Source of the DNA: Neptuniibacter pectenicola
GTDB taxonomy: Bacteria; Pseudomonadota; Gammaproteobacteria; Pseudomonadales; Balneatricaceae
NCBI RefSeq assembly: GCF_001597735.1
Contig: NZ_LUTS01000007.1
Location: 147,362 to 211,361 of the forward strand
Length of the DNA stretch: 64,000 bases
Direction of reading: 5' to 3'
How positions within the stretch are numbered: the stretch's first letter is position 1; every line of letters starts with the position of its first letter. The position numbers and the translations under genes are program-made. Below the pieces are notes generated by a model, which did no database searches, was not told the origin of the DNA, and saw nothing but the letters and a program-made list of their open reading frames with translations. Positions 31,385 through 41,704 of this stretch are shown here, piece by piece.

Positions 31385-33376
31385 ATGCAGTCCGTTAATA
31401 TCACGCTGCCCGATGGGGCAATAAAATGTTTTGATAAACCGGTTACCTCTTTGGATGTAGCCTTATCGATTAGCAAAGGCCTTGCTGAGAATGTCATAGC
31501 GGCCAAGGTCAATAATAGATTGATGGACCTAAGTGATCCTATTGATGTTGATGCCGAGGTACAACTGATTACAGTACGCGATGGTGAGGGGGTAGAGATT
31601 ATCCGTCACTCTTGTGCGCATCTTATAGGTCATGCAGTTAAGCAGCTTTACCCTTCAGCCCAAATGGTTATTGGGCCTGTGATCGATGATGGCTTTTACT
31701 ATGATATAGCGTTTGAGCGGCCGTTTACGCCTGAAGATCTTAATGCTATTGAACAGCGTATGGGTGAACTGATTACTAAACAATATGATGTTGTTAAACG
31801 TCGCTTACCTCGTGAAGAGGTTGTAAATATTTTCATGGAGCGGCAAGAGTCATATAAGCTGCGTCTGATAGAGGATATGCCGGAGGAACACGCTTTTGGC
31901 CTCTATTTTCATGAAGAATATATAGATATGTGCCGTGGGCCACATGTGCCTAATACCCGTTTTTTAAAACACTTTAAGCTGACTAAGTTATCAGGTGCTT
32001 ATTGGCGCGGCGATGCTAACAACGAGCAGCTCCAGCGTATCTATGGTACGGCATGGGCCAATAAAAAAGCACTCTCTGCATATTTGCATCGTATAGAAGC
32101 AGCGGAGAAGCGTAATCATCGTAAATTAGGTCGTGAGTTGGATCTATTCCACTTTCAAGAAGAAGCGCCAGGGGCTGTGTTTTGGCACGCCAAAGGGTGG
32201 ACGCTCTTTCAGCAGCTTATTGATTATATGCGTTACTGCCAGCAACAAGCAGGTTACGTTGAGGTGAGTTCACCGGACGTAATGGATAGAGGTTTGTGGG
32301 AGCAGTCAGGTCATTGGCAGAACTATCGTGATCACATGTACACAACCGAAACTCAAGATGGAAAAGTACTCGCGCTTAAACCGATGAACTGCCCTGGTAG
32401 TATTTTGATGTATCGCCACGGGTTTAAAAGCTACCGAGATCTGCCCATTCGGATGGGTGAGTTTGGTAAGGTGCATCGCTATGAACCTTCTGGTGCACTT
32501 CATGGTTTGTTGCGCGTTAGACACTTTACGCAGGATGATGCTCACATCTACTGCACACCTGAACAGGTTAAAGATGAGTGCCAATCTGTTGTGCGACTTG
32601 TGTTGGATATCTATAGTCATTTTGGTTTTAACGATATACGCATTAAATTGTCTACACGTCCAGAAAACCGTATCGGCACAGATGAAACATGGGACTTTCT
32701 TGAAGGTGCATTAACCCAGACCTTAGAGGCGATGGAACTTGGCTTTCAGGTCAATCAAGGGGAGGGTGCATTTTATGGTCCAAAACTAGAGTTTGTTCTT
32801 AGAGATGCTATTGGCCGTGATTGGCAGTGCGGTACGTTGCAGGTGGATATGAATCTGCCTGAACGCTTTGCATTAGACTATATTGACGAAGAGGGGCAGC
32901 GCAAACATCCCATCTTGCTTCACCGAGCTCTATTTGGTTCTTTAGAGCGCTTTACCGGTATTTTGTTAGAGCATCATGAAGGTAAATTACCCTATTGGTT
33001 GGCACCGGTTCAGGTTGTAATTCTGTCGATTACTGATGAGCATGTAGATTACGCACAAACGGTTGGGCAGTGGTTATCCCTTGAAGGGGTGCGTACTGAA
33101 GTGGATAGCCGGAAAGAAAAAATAGGCTATAAAATACGAGAGAGAACGCTACAGCGCATCCCTTTCATGTTTGTCGTTGGAGCGAAAGAACGCGATACTT
33201 GTTCCGTTTCAATACGAAGCCGTGATGACCAAGAGCTAGGTATTTTCTCGCTTGCTGATGCATTAAGTTTTTTGCGTCGTGAATGCGCTCCGCCTTACCA
33301 GGTCGCACAAGAGCAGTTATTAGCGTCACTTCATGAAACCTTGCGCTTGGATTCCTCAAGTGAGGCGTTGATATGA
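31385..33376 (+). CDS. thrS: Second threonyl-tRNA synthetase (ThrS2-like)
   Basis: A full-length 663-residue ThrRS: TGS domain (1-62), editing domain with HSCAHLIGH and MCRGPH, class II catalytic core and anticodon domain ([10 protein letters not shown] onward). The three zinc ligands of the E. coli enzyme appear kept: Cys in MNCPG (residue 336), His in TQDDAH, His in LLHRA. The usual MNCPGH is MNCPGS here. It is away from infC-rpmI-rplT, the normal thrS context, and sits in a zinc-related operon, so I infer a paralogue induced under zinc shortage. Confidence 0.85.
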   Translation: MQSVNITLPDGAIKCFDKPVTSLDVALSISKGLAENVIAAKVNNRLMDLSDPIDVDAEVQLITVRDGEGVEIIRHSCAHLIGHAVKQLYPSAQMVIGPVIDDGFYYDIAFERPFTPEDLNAIEQRMGELITKQYDVVKRRLPREEVVNIFMERQESYKLRLIEDMPEEHAFGLYFHEEYIDMCRGPHVPNTRFLKHFKLTKLSGAYWRGDANNEQLQRIYGTAWANKKALSAYLHRIEAAEKRNHRKLGRELDLFHFQEEAPGAVFWHAKGWTLFQQLIDYMRYCQQQAGYVEVSSPDVMDRGLWEQSGHWQNYRDHMYTTETQDGKVLALKPMNCPGSILMYRHGFKSYRDLPIRMGEFGKVHRYEPSGALHGLLRVRHFTQDDAHIYCTPEQVKDECQSVVRLVLDIYSHFGFNDIRIKLSTRPENRIGTDETWDFLEGALTQTLEAMELGFQVNQGEGAFYGPKLEFVLRDAIGRDWQCGTLQVDMNLPERFALDYIDEEGQRKHPILLHRALFGSLERFTGILLEHHEGKLPYWLAPVQVVILSITDEHVDYAQTVGQWLSLEGVRTEVDSRKEKIGYKIRERTLQRIPFMFVVGAKERDTCSVSIRSRDDQELGIFSLADALSFLRRECAPPYQVAQEQLLASLHETLRLDSSSEALI

Positions 33377-34743
33377 AAAGAGCGACCGGACAATCAGAGC
33401 GCCTTAATAGCCAGCATGCCGATCTATTGATTTTGGGGGGTGTGGTTATGACGCCCAATGGTGCTGAACAAGTAGATATCGCAAGTTCCTGCGGGGTTAT
33501 TGTTGCTTTAGGTGACTTAAAGGGGAGGTGGCAAGCCGACAACGTCATAAATGCACAAGGTTTGCATGTGTTGCCAGGCGTGATTGATAGCCAAGTGCAT
33601 TTCCGCGAACCTGGACTCTCCCATAAAGAAGATATTGAAAGCGGCTCTCGTGGCGCTGTTTTGGGAGGCGTTACCGGTTTTTTTGAGATGCCAAATACTG
33701 ACCCGCTCACACTTTGGGATACAGATCTTCAGGCGAAGTTGGATGCTGCGGAAGCTAAAGCATGGTGCGATTACGCATTTTATATGGGGGGTTCCGCTGT
33801 TAATGCCGAGCAGTTAGGTAGGCTAGAAAACCTGCCTGGATGTGCAGGTGTGAAAGTATTTATGGGGAGCTCGTTTGGTGATTTGCTGGCTGATGAAGAT
33901 AAAGTACTACGTAATATCCTATCTCATGGGCACCGCCGTATGGCTGTTCATGCAGAAGACGAGGCAAGGCTAATTGATCGTAAGTCGATCGTCGAGGCCA
34001 GTGGTAATGTCTGTCAGCATCATGAGTGGCGAGATGTTGAAAGTGCTTTAAAAGCAACTCAACGTATTGTCGCATTAGCGGAAGAAAGCGGGCGTCGATT
34101 ACATCTCCTCCATGTATCAACGGCCGATGAGATGCGATTTCTGGCGCGGCATAAACGCCATGTTACCGTGGAAGTGACCCCGCATCACCTATCTATGGTT
34201 GCGCCTGATTGTTATAAAACGCTGGGAAGTTTGGCGCAAATGAACCCTCCTATACGTGAGCTAGAGCACCAAGAGGCATTATGGGAAGGTATTCAAAATG
34301 GCACAGTGGATGTGATCGGCAGTGATCATGCGCCTCATACATTAGAGGAGAAATTAAGGCCTTATCCTCAATCCCCAAGCGGGATGACAGGTGTGCAAAC
34401 GTTATTACCTTTAATGTTAAATCATCTGCATGAAGGTCGATTAACACTTCAGCGGCTGGTGGATTTAACCAGTGCAGGCCCCGCCCGTATTTTTGGTATT
34501 ACGGGGAAGGGGCGTATAGCGTTAGGTTTTGATGCGGACTTAACTTTAGTGGACCTTAATGCTCAACGTATTATTAGTAATGAGTGGATTGCGAGCCGAA
34601 GTGGTTGGACGCCTTATCATGGCAAAAAGATTAGGGGTTGGCCTATTCATACCGTTGTGAGGGGGAAGGTCATTGTAAGAGATGAGGTTTTAGTCGGGGA
34701 GCCACAAGGGAAGGCGATGGCGTTTCTTGAGGTAGTAGATTAA
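33373..34743 (+). CDS. Dihydroorotase-like amidohydrolase with QxH in place of HxH
   Basis: A 456-residue class I dihydroorotase homologue. The metal motif reads [10 protein letters not shown] (Gln74, His76), so the first His of the usual HxH is missing. The carbamylatable Lys (GVKVFMGSS), two downstream His (AVHAEDE, HLLHVST) and the catalytic Asp (IGSDHAPHT) remain. From memory, Gln at this place also occurs in a subset of alphaproteobacterial PyrC. ATGA overlap with thrS. A zinc-sparing second dihydroorotase (PyrC2/PyrQ-like) is the likely role in pyrimidine synthesis. Confidence 0.85.
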   Translation: MKRATGQSERLNSQHADLLILGGVVMTPNGAEQVDIASSCGVIVALGDLKGRWQADNVINAQGLHVLPGVIDSQVHFREPGLSHKEDIESGSRGAVLGGVTGFFEMPNTDPLTLWDTDLQAKLDAAEAKAWCDYAFYMGGSAVNAEQLGRLENLPGCAGVKVFMGSSFGDLLADEDKVLRNILSHGHRRMAVHAEDEARLIDRKSIVEASGNVCQHHEWRDVESALKATQRIVALAEESGRRLHLLHVSTADEMRFLARHKRHVTVEVTPHHLSMVAPDCYKTLGSLAQMNPPIRELEHQEALWEGIQNGTVDVIGSDHAPHTLEEKLRPYPQSPSGMTGVQTLLPLMLNHLHEGRLTLQRLVDLTSAGPARIFGITGKGRIALGFDADLTLVDLNAQRIISNEWIASRSGWTPYHGKKIRGWPIHTVVRGKVIVRDEVLVGEPQGKAMAFLEVVD

Positions 34744-34777
34744 ACGGGTAGTAAGAACGACGTCATTTCATCGACAA

Positions 34778-34807
34778 AAAAAACGGGGCTATTAAGCCCC
34801 GTTTTTT
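34778..34807. terminator. Bidirectional terminator between pyrC-like gene and rne
   Basis: ACGGGGCT-atta-AGCCCCGT flanked by A and T runs. It serves both convergent genes. Confidence 0.93.
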
Positions 34808-34820
34808 ATTTTAAGCGTTT

Positions 34821-37748
34821 CTAGCTATCAGCTTTGCTTTCTTGGCGCTTACGTAGCTCGCGAGGGTCGTTAGGTGCGCGGCGTGTTCTACGCTTGCGTA
34901 CGGGGGCTTCCTCTTGAACTTTTGCGCTTTCAGTAACGGCTTCGCTAGCGGTTTCAGTAGCGGTTTCGCTGGCTGTTTCAGTAACGGCTTCGTTAGCAGT
35001 TTCAGCTACGACTTCGTTAGCAGTTTCAGCTACGACTTCGTTAGCAGTTTCAGCTACGACTTCGTTAGCTGTTTCAGTAACGACTTCGCTGGCTGTCTCA
35101 GTAACGGCTTCACTAGCTGTCTCAGGAACGACTTCGTTAGCAGTTTCAGTAACGGCTTCGCTGGCTGCTTCAGTAACGGCTTCGCTGGCTGCTTCAGTAG
35201 CGGCTTCACTAGCTGTTTCAGTAACGGCTTCGTTAGCAGTTTCAGCTACGACTTCGTTGGCTGTTTCAGTAGCGGCTTCGCTGGCTGCTTCAGTAACGAC
35301 TTCGTTAGCTGTTTCAGTAGCGGTTTCGTTGTCTGCTTCAGTAACGACTTCGTTAGCTGTTTCAGTAACGGTTTCGTTAGCAGTTTCAGCTACGGCTTCG
35401 CTAGCTGTTTCAGCAACAGCATCGTTAGCAGTTTCAGTAACGGCTTCGCTTGCCGCTGTTACGTCAGTGCTAGTCGTGCTTGTATCTTGCAGTGTTTCAG
35501 TTACGGACGTGTTTACGTCAGCGGTTTCAGCAGAGTTTGCTTCTTCGCTTGTACGTTCCGACGTGGCTGTTTGCTGAACGGGGTTTGAGCGTGTTGCTGT
35601 GCGTTCAGTAGGGCGACGACGACGACCGCGACGGCGTGGGTTACGTGGTAACTCTTCGCTATCAGCTGATGCGTTGTTGTTTGTGTTGCGCTCTTCAGTG
35701 TTGCGGCTATTATCGCTCGCATCCTGTTCAGATTTACGCTTACGGCGTCTACGCTTTGGTTTCTCATCAGAAGTCGTTGGTAAAGGCTGATCAGGCTCAG
35801 GCTTAACGGTAATGATCTCATCATTTTGTTTTTGCGCGCCTCTAGGCTTGCGATCATTGTCACGACGACGACGTTTGTTGCGGCCGTTTTCGTTGCGATC
35901 ACCACGGTCATTATTCCGCTTGCTCTTAGGCTTAGGTGTTTCTTCTTTTTTCACCGGTGCTTTTGGCTTAGGCTGCTCGGCGCTACCGAAGATATTTTTA
36001 ATAAATTCGATAATCCGTTCAACGACACCTTGTTCTGCGGGTGCTTTACCGGCTGCATTTGCAGGCTTGTTTGCCACTGCGTTGTTCGCACTTGCGTTTT
36101 GTGTGGCACTGGCCTCTGCAGCAGGTGCTGGAGCTGGTGTCGATGGCGCAACAGTGCGCACAGCTGCTTGTTCGCGAAGGACGACCGTTTGAGCGGTTGC
36201 TGAGGCTTCAATAGGCTCATCGTTCGTTGGTTCTGGCTGCATTGTGTAGCTTGCATCGTTTGTGGTGGCAACGGTGTTGTCATCACGTAAACGAACGACT
36301 TCATAGTGCGGTGTTTCCATATTTGGATTAGGCACAATAACAACACGAACGCTTTGACGTACTTCAATATCATGTACAGCGTGGCGTTTTTCGTTAAGTA
36401 GGTAAGTGGCAACGGTGACCGGCAGAATCGCTCTAATTTGTGCGGTTCTGTCTTTGCCTGATTCCTCTTCGATCAATCGTAGGATTGATAGGGCGAGGGA
36501 TTCAGTGTCGCGTATAGTGCCTTGTCCGCTACAGCGAGGGCAAACCACGCCGCGAGTTTCAGCAAGAGAAGGGCGTAAACGCTGGCGAGACATTTCAAGT
36601 AGACCAAAGCGAGAGATGCGGCCCATTTGTACACGCGCTCGATCTAACTTAAGTGCATCACGTAAGCGGTTTTCTACTTCGCGTTGGTTTTTAATCGGTG
36701 TCATATCGATAAAGTCGATAACAACAAGTCCACCAATATCCCTAAGGCGAAGCTGGCGAGCAATTTCGTCTGCGGCTTCAAGGTTGGTTTGTACTGCGGT
36801 TTCTTCAATATCGCCGCCACGGGTTGCGCGTGCAGAGTTGATATCAATAGAAACTAGGGCTTCTGTTGGATCGATAACGATTGAGCCGCCAGAGGGTAGT
36901 GTGACTTCCCGTTGGAATGCCGTTTCAATTTGCGCTTCAATCTGGAATCGGTTGAATAGAGGCGTTTGCTCTGCGTAAAGACGGATTTTGCTTTCGTAGG
37001 TTGGCATAACCTGTTTTACAAAGTTACGCGCATCTTCGAATACTTCGGGATCATCAATCAGTACTTCGCCAATATCTGAGCGAAGGTAATCACGTACCGC
37101 ACGAATAACAACATTGCTTTCTTGGTAGATTAAGAAAGGTGCTGATTTTTCGTCGGATGCTTGGGTGATCGCTGTCCAAAGGGTTTTTAAGTATTCAAAA
37201 TCCCATTGAAGCTCTTCACTGCTGCGGCCAACGCCAGCAGTACGCACGATGATGCCCATCTGTTTAGGTACATTAACACCAGCAAGCGCTTCTTTAAGTT
37301 GTGTGCGCTCATCACCTTCGATGCGACGGGAGATACCGCCAGCTCTAGGGTTATTTGGCATTAAAACTAAATAACGACCGGCTAGGCTAATAAAGGTTGT
37401 GAGTGCAGCGCCTTTGTTGCCGCGCTCCTCTTTATCAACCTGAACAATAACTTCAGTGCCTTCTCTCAATACTTCTTTAATGCTTGGGCGAGAACCGCGG
37501 CTTGGTGGCTGCGTGAAGTACTCTTTAGAGATCTCTTTTAGTGGTAGGAAACCATGACGTTCTGATCCGTAGTCAACGAATGCAGCTTCAAGGCTGGGCT
37601 CGATACGTGTGATCTTGCCTTTATATATGTTGGCTTTTTTCTGTTCACGTGATCCAGATTCAATATCTAGGTCATACAGGCGCTGTCCATCAACCAGCGC
37701 TACGCGCAACTCTTCAGGTTGAGTTGCGTTGATAAGCATTCTTTTCAT
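34821..37748 (-). CDS. rne: Ribonuclease E
   Basis: Essential endoribonuclease and degradosome scaffold, 975 residues. The N-terminal half holds the S1 domain (from about residue 35), the 5' sensor and catalytic region with the metal-binding Asp in [10 protein letters not shown] and [10 protein letters not shown], and the Zn-link CPRCSGQG. After about residue 520 the protein is disordered: an Arg/Lys-rich RNA-binding part, then 22 tandem octapeptides (34926-35453), then a basic tail [19 protein letters not shown]. Usual membrane-anchor and degradosome-binding sites are not obvious to me. Divergent from rluC, as in other gammaproteobacteria. Confidence 0.97.
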   Translation of the reverse strand: MKRMLINATQPEELRVALVDGQRLYDLDIESGSREQKKANIYKGKITRIEPSLEAAFVDYGSERHGFLPLKEISKEYFTQPPSRGSRPSIKEVLREGTEVIVQVDKEERGNKGAALTTFISLAGRYLVLMPNNPRAGGISRRIEGDERTQLKEALAGVNVPKQMGIIVRTAGVGRSSEELQWDFEYLKTLWTAITQASDEKSAPFLIYQESNVVIRAVRDYLRSDIGEVLIDDPEVFEDARNFVKQVMPTYESKIRLYAEQTPLFNRFQIEAQIETAFQREVTLPSGGSIVIDPTEALVSIDINSARATRGGDIEETAVQTNLEAADEIARQLRLRDIGGLVVIDFIDMTPIKNQREVENRLRDALKLDRARVQMGRISRFGLLEMSRQRLRPSLAETRGVVCPRCSGQGTIRDTESLALSILRLIEEESGKDRTAQIRAILPVTVATYLLNEKRHAVHDIEVRQSVRVVIVPNPNMETPHYEVVRLRDDNTVATTNDASYTMQPEPTNDEPIEASATAQTVVLREQAAVRTVAPSTPAPAPAAEASATQNASANNAVANKPANAAGKAPAEQGVVERIIEFIKNIFGSAEQPKPKAPVKKEETPKPKSKRNNDRGDRNENGRNKRRRRDNDRKPRGAQKQNDEIITVKPEPDQPLPTTSDEKPKRRRRKRKSEQDASDNSRNTEERNTNNNASADSEELPRNPRRRGRRRRPTERTATRSNPVQQTATSERTSEEANSAETADVNTSVTETLQDTSTTSTDVTAASEAVTETANDAVAETASEAVAETANETVTETANEVVTEADNETATETANEVVTEAASEAATETANEVVAETANEAVTETASEAATEAASEAVTEAASEAVTETANEVVPETASEAVTETASEVVTETANEVVAETANEVVAETANEVVAETANEAVTETASETATETASEAVTESAKVQEEAPVRKRRTRRAPNDPRELRKRQESKADS
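34926..35453 (-). repeat. Tandem 24-bp repeats encoding 22 octapeptides in RNase E
   Basis: Twenty-two in-frame copies of an octapeptide with consensus A-(N/S)-E-(V/A)-V-(T/A)-E-T. Three consecutive copies (ANEVVAET) are almost identical at DNA level. The units are acidic and alanine-rich, with few hydrophobic residues, and no spacer sequence separates them. Confidence 0.95.
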
Positions 37749-38263
37749 AGCGTTCTCTTATGGAACGCTCTTCACGCAGTAAGGAGGTTCTGATCGTGAC
37801 CAGAAGCCCGTCTTTTGGACGATTATTAACATCAAAACCGTTAGGGTATTAACACCACTTCCGGTTCAATAAGAGTTTCAGCTGCTCAAACAATAAAATT
37901 GGAGCTGGAGTCGCATCTTACATTTAATGTGTTTTGCATTACTTCGCAAACGGCGAAGCAACTGTCCTCGGTAGAGGAAACATTAGCCTCATGTTCTTCT
38001 TTCTAATTGTGGCTGCCCTAAAGCAGGTTCCTGGCTAACGTGCATCTCTACCTCCAACCGGTTTTTCCGACTGGGTGAAAAGCTATTCTCAATTTATATT
38101 CATGATATTGCCGCTTGTTTCAGCAGAATTTGTTTTTTTTCCGCGATTTTCGGGTCTGTATTACAGCAATTGAAAAAAGATAAAGCCAACAGGCCACGGC
38201 AGGGCTAGAATATAGCAGTTATCAACTACAGCATCAATTCGCTAATCGGTTTTCATTATAAAT
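37749..38263. promoter_or_regulatory. 515-bp divergent region: rne 5' leader and rluC promoter
   Basis: No gene is seen here. On the minus strand it should supply a long rne leader, as in E. coli, where leader hairpins mediate RNase E autoregulation. Visible hairpins include CTTCGC/GCGAAG around 37942-37958 and CCTC-ggta-GAGG at 37965-37976. The segment next to rluC is AT-rich. Homology to the E. coli leader is not claimed. Confidence 0.55.
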
Positions 38264-39229
38264 ATGTCGCAAGAAAGTAGTTCGCCAACCAATCAAGTAC
38301 GTTTCGTTGAAATTACAGAAGGGAATGCTGGCCAAAGGGTCGACAATTTCTTGATCACAACCTTAAAAGGTGCGCCGAAAAGTCTAATTTATCGGATTGT
38401 GCGTAAAGGTGAGGTGAGGGTTAATAAAAAACGAGTTAAACCCGAATATAAATTACAGCTTAATGATCTGGTGCGTATACCGCCTGTTCGGTTAGCTGAT
38501 CGGCAAGAGCCTTCAAAAATTGGCACTAAGCTGATCGATCAGCTCGAAGCGGCCGTTTTGTATGAAGATGATGATCTAATCGTCGTAAATAAGCCGTCAG
38601 GGATTGCAGTTCACGGTGGTAGTGGTATTAGTTTGGGGTTGATTGAGAGTTTTAGGCAGATGCGCCCTCAAGCTAAGTTTCTGGAATTGGTCCACCGGCT
38701 TGATCGTGATACATCCGGTTGTATTTTGCTGGCAAAAAAGAGAAGTGCATTGAAACTGATGCATGAGTCGTTGCAGAAAAGCCGTATCACTAAAATTTAT
38801 CATGCCATGGTGATGGGCTCGTGGAGCGAAAGAAAGAAACGAATCGATGCGCCGCTTAGGAAAAATGAGCTCAAGTCGGGGGAGCGGGTTGTTAAAGTAT
38901 CCGCAGATGGAAAAGCATCGCTGACAGAGTTTAAGGTGCTGGAACGGTTCGGTCGTCAAGCTACGCTCATTGAAGCGCGGCCTATAACGGGTAGAACCCA
39001 TCAAATTCGTGTGCATTGCCAGTTTGCGGGACATCCTATTGTGGGAGATACCAAATATAATACGGATGAAATGAACGATGTTATGCGGAGTCATGGGTTT
39101 AATCGTTTATTTCTTCATGCGGCAGAGTTGCGGTTCCCGTTGCCTTCTGGTGGACGCAAAGTGATAAAGGCGCCGCTTGAGATCAGTTTGCAAAAAGCGG
39201 TGAACAGTTTTAAGAGCAAGAATAGTTAA
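38264..39229 (+). CDS. rluC: 23S rRNA pseudouridine synthase RluC
   Basis: Isomerises U955, U2504 and U2580 of 23S rRNA (E. coli numbering). The 321-residue protein has an N-terminal S4 RNA-binding domain (GQRVDNFLITTLKGAPKSLIYRIVRKG) and the RluA-family catalytic motif HRLDRDTSGCILLAKK with the active Asp. ARPITGRTHQIRVHCQF is also family-typical. Divergent from rne, the conserved context for RluC. Confidence 0.95.
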   Translation: MSQESSSPTNQVRFVEITEGNAGQRVDNFLITTLKGAPKSLIYRIVRKGEVRVNKKRVKPEYKLQLNDLVRIPPVRLADRQEPSKIGTKLIDQLEAAVLYEDDDLIVVNKPSGIAVHGGSGISLGLIESFRQMRPQAKFLELVHRLDRDTSGCILLAKKRSALKLMHESLQKSRITKIYHAMVMGSWSERKKRIDAPLRKNELKSGERVVKVSADGKASLTEFKVLERFGRQATLIEARPITGRTHQIRVHCQFAGHPIVGDTKYNTDEMNDVMRSHGFNRLFLHAAELRFPLPSGGRKVIKAPLEISLQKAVNSFKSKNS

Positions 39230-39245
39230 TGGATTTTAGTGTTTT

Positions 39246-40346
39246 ATGAGTGATTTGGCTTTAAAAGAGAAGGTTTATTCCACAGCAGATCGGTTGTTAT
39301 TGGCTGGCTTGCAGCCAACAGCGGTGCTTATTTCAGAATCCTTGGGTTGTGATGAAAAATTAGTTGAAGCTGATCTACATGATTGGTGGAGCTTAGTACC
39401 TGAGCGTATTGCGCTGCATGTGAATGATGTTGTTATTCCTGAGGTGCCTGATTCGTTGGCACAATCATTTTCTAAGTTATGGCAGCAAGCGGTACAGGAA
39501 GCTAATGGCTTGCTTAGTGTTGATAAGCATAGTCATGATGTGGGTTTGGAGGTTGTGCGTCGCGAAGCCGATGAGTCGCTGAAAGAGTCCCGAGGACGCT
39601 TAAGTGATCTTGAAGAGAAGCTAAGGGCTGAAGCAAACAAAAAAGAGGATGTTGAAACACAGGTCAAAGCCCTTGAGGCGGAGATTGATGTTTTAAAAGC
39701 AAACCTGATGGCGGAGACGTCACAGAGGAAGCAGGAAGAGCAGAGCCGCTTAAATGTTGAGCAAGAGCTTAATCATTTAAGAAAGACCTATGACGATAGT
39801 AAGCGGACATTTGATCAGCGTATTAAAGAGGAGCAGCGGCATACACTTGAGGCCGTAAGTAAGGCTGATGCGGATGTGCGGTATTATCGAGGCGCGCTGG
39901 AAAAACTTAGGGATGAGGTGGGTAAAAAAGAATCGGCCCTGACTAAGAATATCCATGATATGCAGGCTGAGCTGGCTAGGAAAGATGTTAAAAATGACAC
40001 GCAAAAAACGCAGATAAAAAGCTTAGAAACTGAGCTAAAACAGATCAAGCAAGACACCTCGGGTCAGGCGCGAGAGCTGGCCAAAGTGAATTCATCCTTG
40101 CTTGCCGAATCCAACAAAAACAAAAGGTTGGAAGATAAAGTTAAAATGATGGATGAGGAGATAAGGCGGGCTAGGCAGAAGCAAGTGAGCTTAGCGTCTG
40201 AGCATTCTAGGCGTGAAGCCGGTATCCGATCTCAGTTTAAAGATAAAGAGGATGAGCTTGTTCGCTCATTGGCAAAAATTAACAGTCTTGAAAAGAAAAT
40301 CATTACCCAAGATGAAGAGATTCGACGCTTGAATGCACGCGGTTAG
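39246..40346 (+). CDS. KfrA-like DNA-binding coiled-coil protein
   Basis: A 366-residue protein. The first ~60 residues (SDLALKEKVYSTADRLLLAG and SLGCDEKLVEADL) look like the KfrA_N helix-turn-helix found in plasmid KfrA. From about residue 100 to the end it is a long coiled coil rich in Glu, Lys and Ala. Chromosomal copies next to cysB occur in other gammaproteobacteria, so this is not by itself a plasmid trace. A nucleoid or regulatory role is possible but not shown. It follows rluC by 16 bp. Confidence 0.75.
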   Translation: MSDLALKEKVYSTADRLLLAGLQPTAVLISESLGCDEKLVEADLHDWWSLVPERIALHVNDVVIPEVPDSLAQSFSKLWQQAVQEANGLLSVDKHSHDVGLEVVRREADESLKESRGRLSDLEEKLRAEANKKEDVETQVKALEAEIDVLKANLMAETSQRKQEEQSRLNVEQELNHLRKTYDDSKRTFDQRIKEEQRHTLEAVSKADADVRYYRGALEKLRDEVGKKESALTKNIHDMQAELARKDVKNDTQKTQIKSLETELKQIKQDTSGQARELAKVNSSLLAESNKNKRLEDKVKMMDEEIRRARQKQVSLASEHSRREAGIRSQFKDKEDELVRSLAKINSLEKKIITQDEEIRRLNARG

Positions 40347-40378
40347 GTCGGGCTTCTGGTCTATTGAATTTATTCTAA

Positions 40379-41422
<1,044 letters not shown>

Positions 41423-41442
41423 AGTGCGGTTGCTCTCTACCG

Positions 41443-41472
41443 AAGGCTTGTTTGTTTAAACAGGCCTTTTTT
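41443..41472 (+). terminator. Terminator of cysB
   Basis: An 11-bp stem (AAGGCTTGTTT / AAACAGGCCTT, one T-G pair) with loop GTTT, followed by a T run. Confidence 0.85.
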
Positions 41473-41656
41473 GTGTCTGAGCTTTACCGTCATTAAGTCT
41501 CTACTGTAAGAATCACAGTCGAGGCGCTATCTTGAGGTTTTTTTGATCTGATCGACGACGTATCCCATGATTTGTTTAGCCGAACGCTTGGCCTGTCTTG
41601 GGTGCCATAGCGCAGGTTAAATATCAGTAGGAGGGTGTCTCAGGCTGTTTTTAAAA

Positions 41657-41698
41657 AGGGCAACGATACCAGACCTAAGCCTTGATAATCGTTGCCCT
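41657..41698 (-). terminator. Terminator of acnA
   Basis: AGGGCAACGAT at 41657-41667 pairs with ATCGTTGCCCT at 41688-41698 over a 20-nt loop. Read on the minus strand, it is followed by T residues just beyond the acnA stop. Confidence 0.85.
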
Positions 41699-41704
41699 GT
41701 TCCG

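Noticed and set aside
34926..35453. Regular 24-bp repeats resembling a CRISPR array
   Set aside because: No unique spacers; the units are contiguous and in frame with RNase E.
34914..35588. Long plus-strand frame rich in Ser, Phe and Gly opposite the rne tail
   Set aside because: It is the antisense reading of the 24-bp repeats; its own periodicity mirrors the RNase E octapeptides.
39246..40346. KfrA-like gene as evidence of an integrated plasmid
   Set aside because: Chromosomal homologues occur beside cysB in related bacteria, and no replication or partition genes are near.
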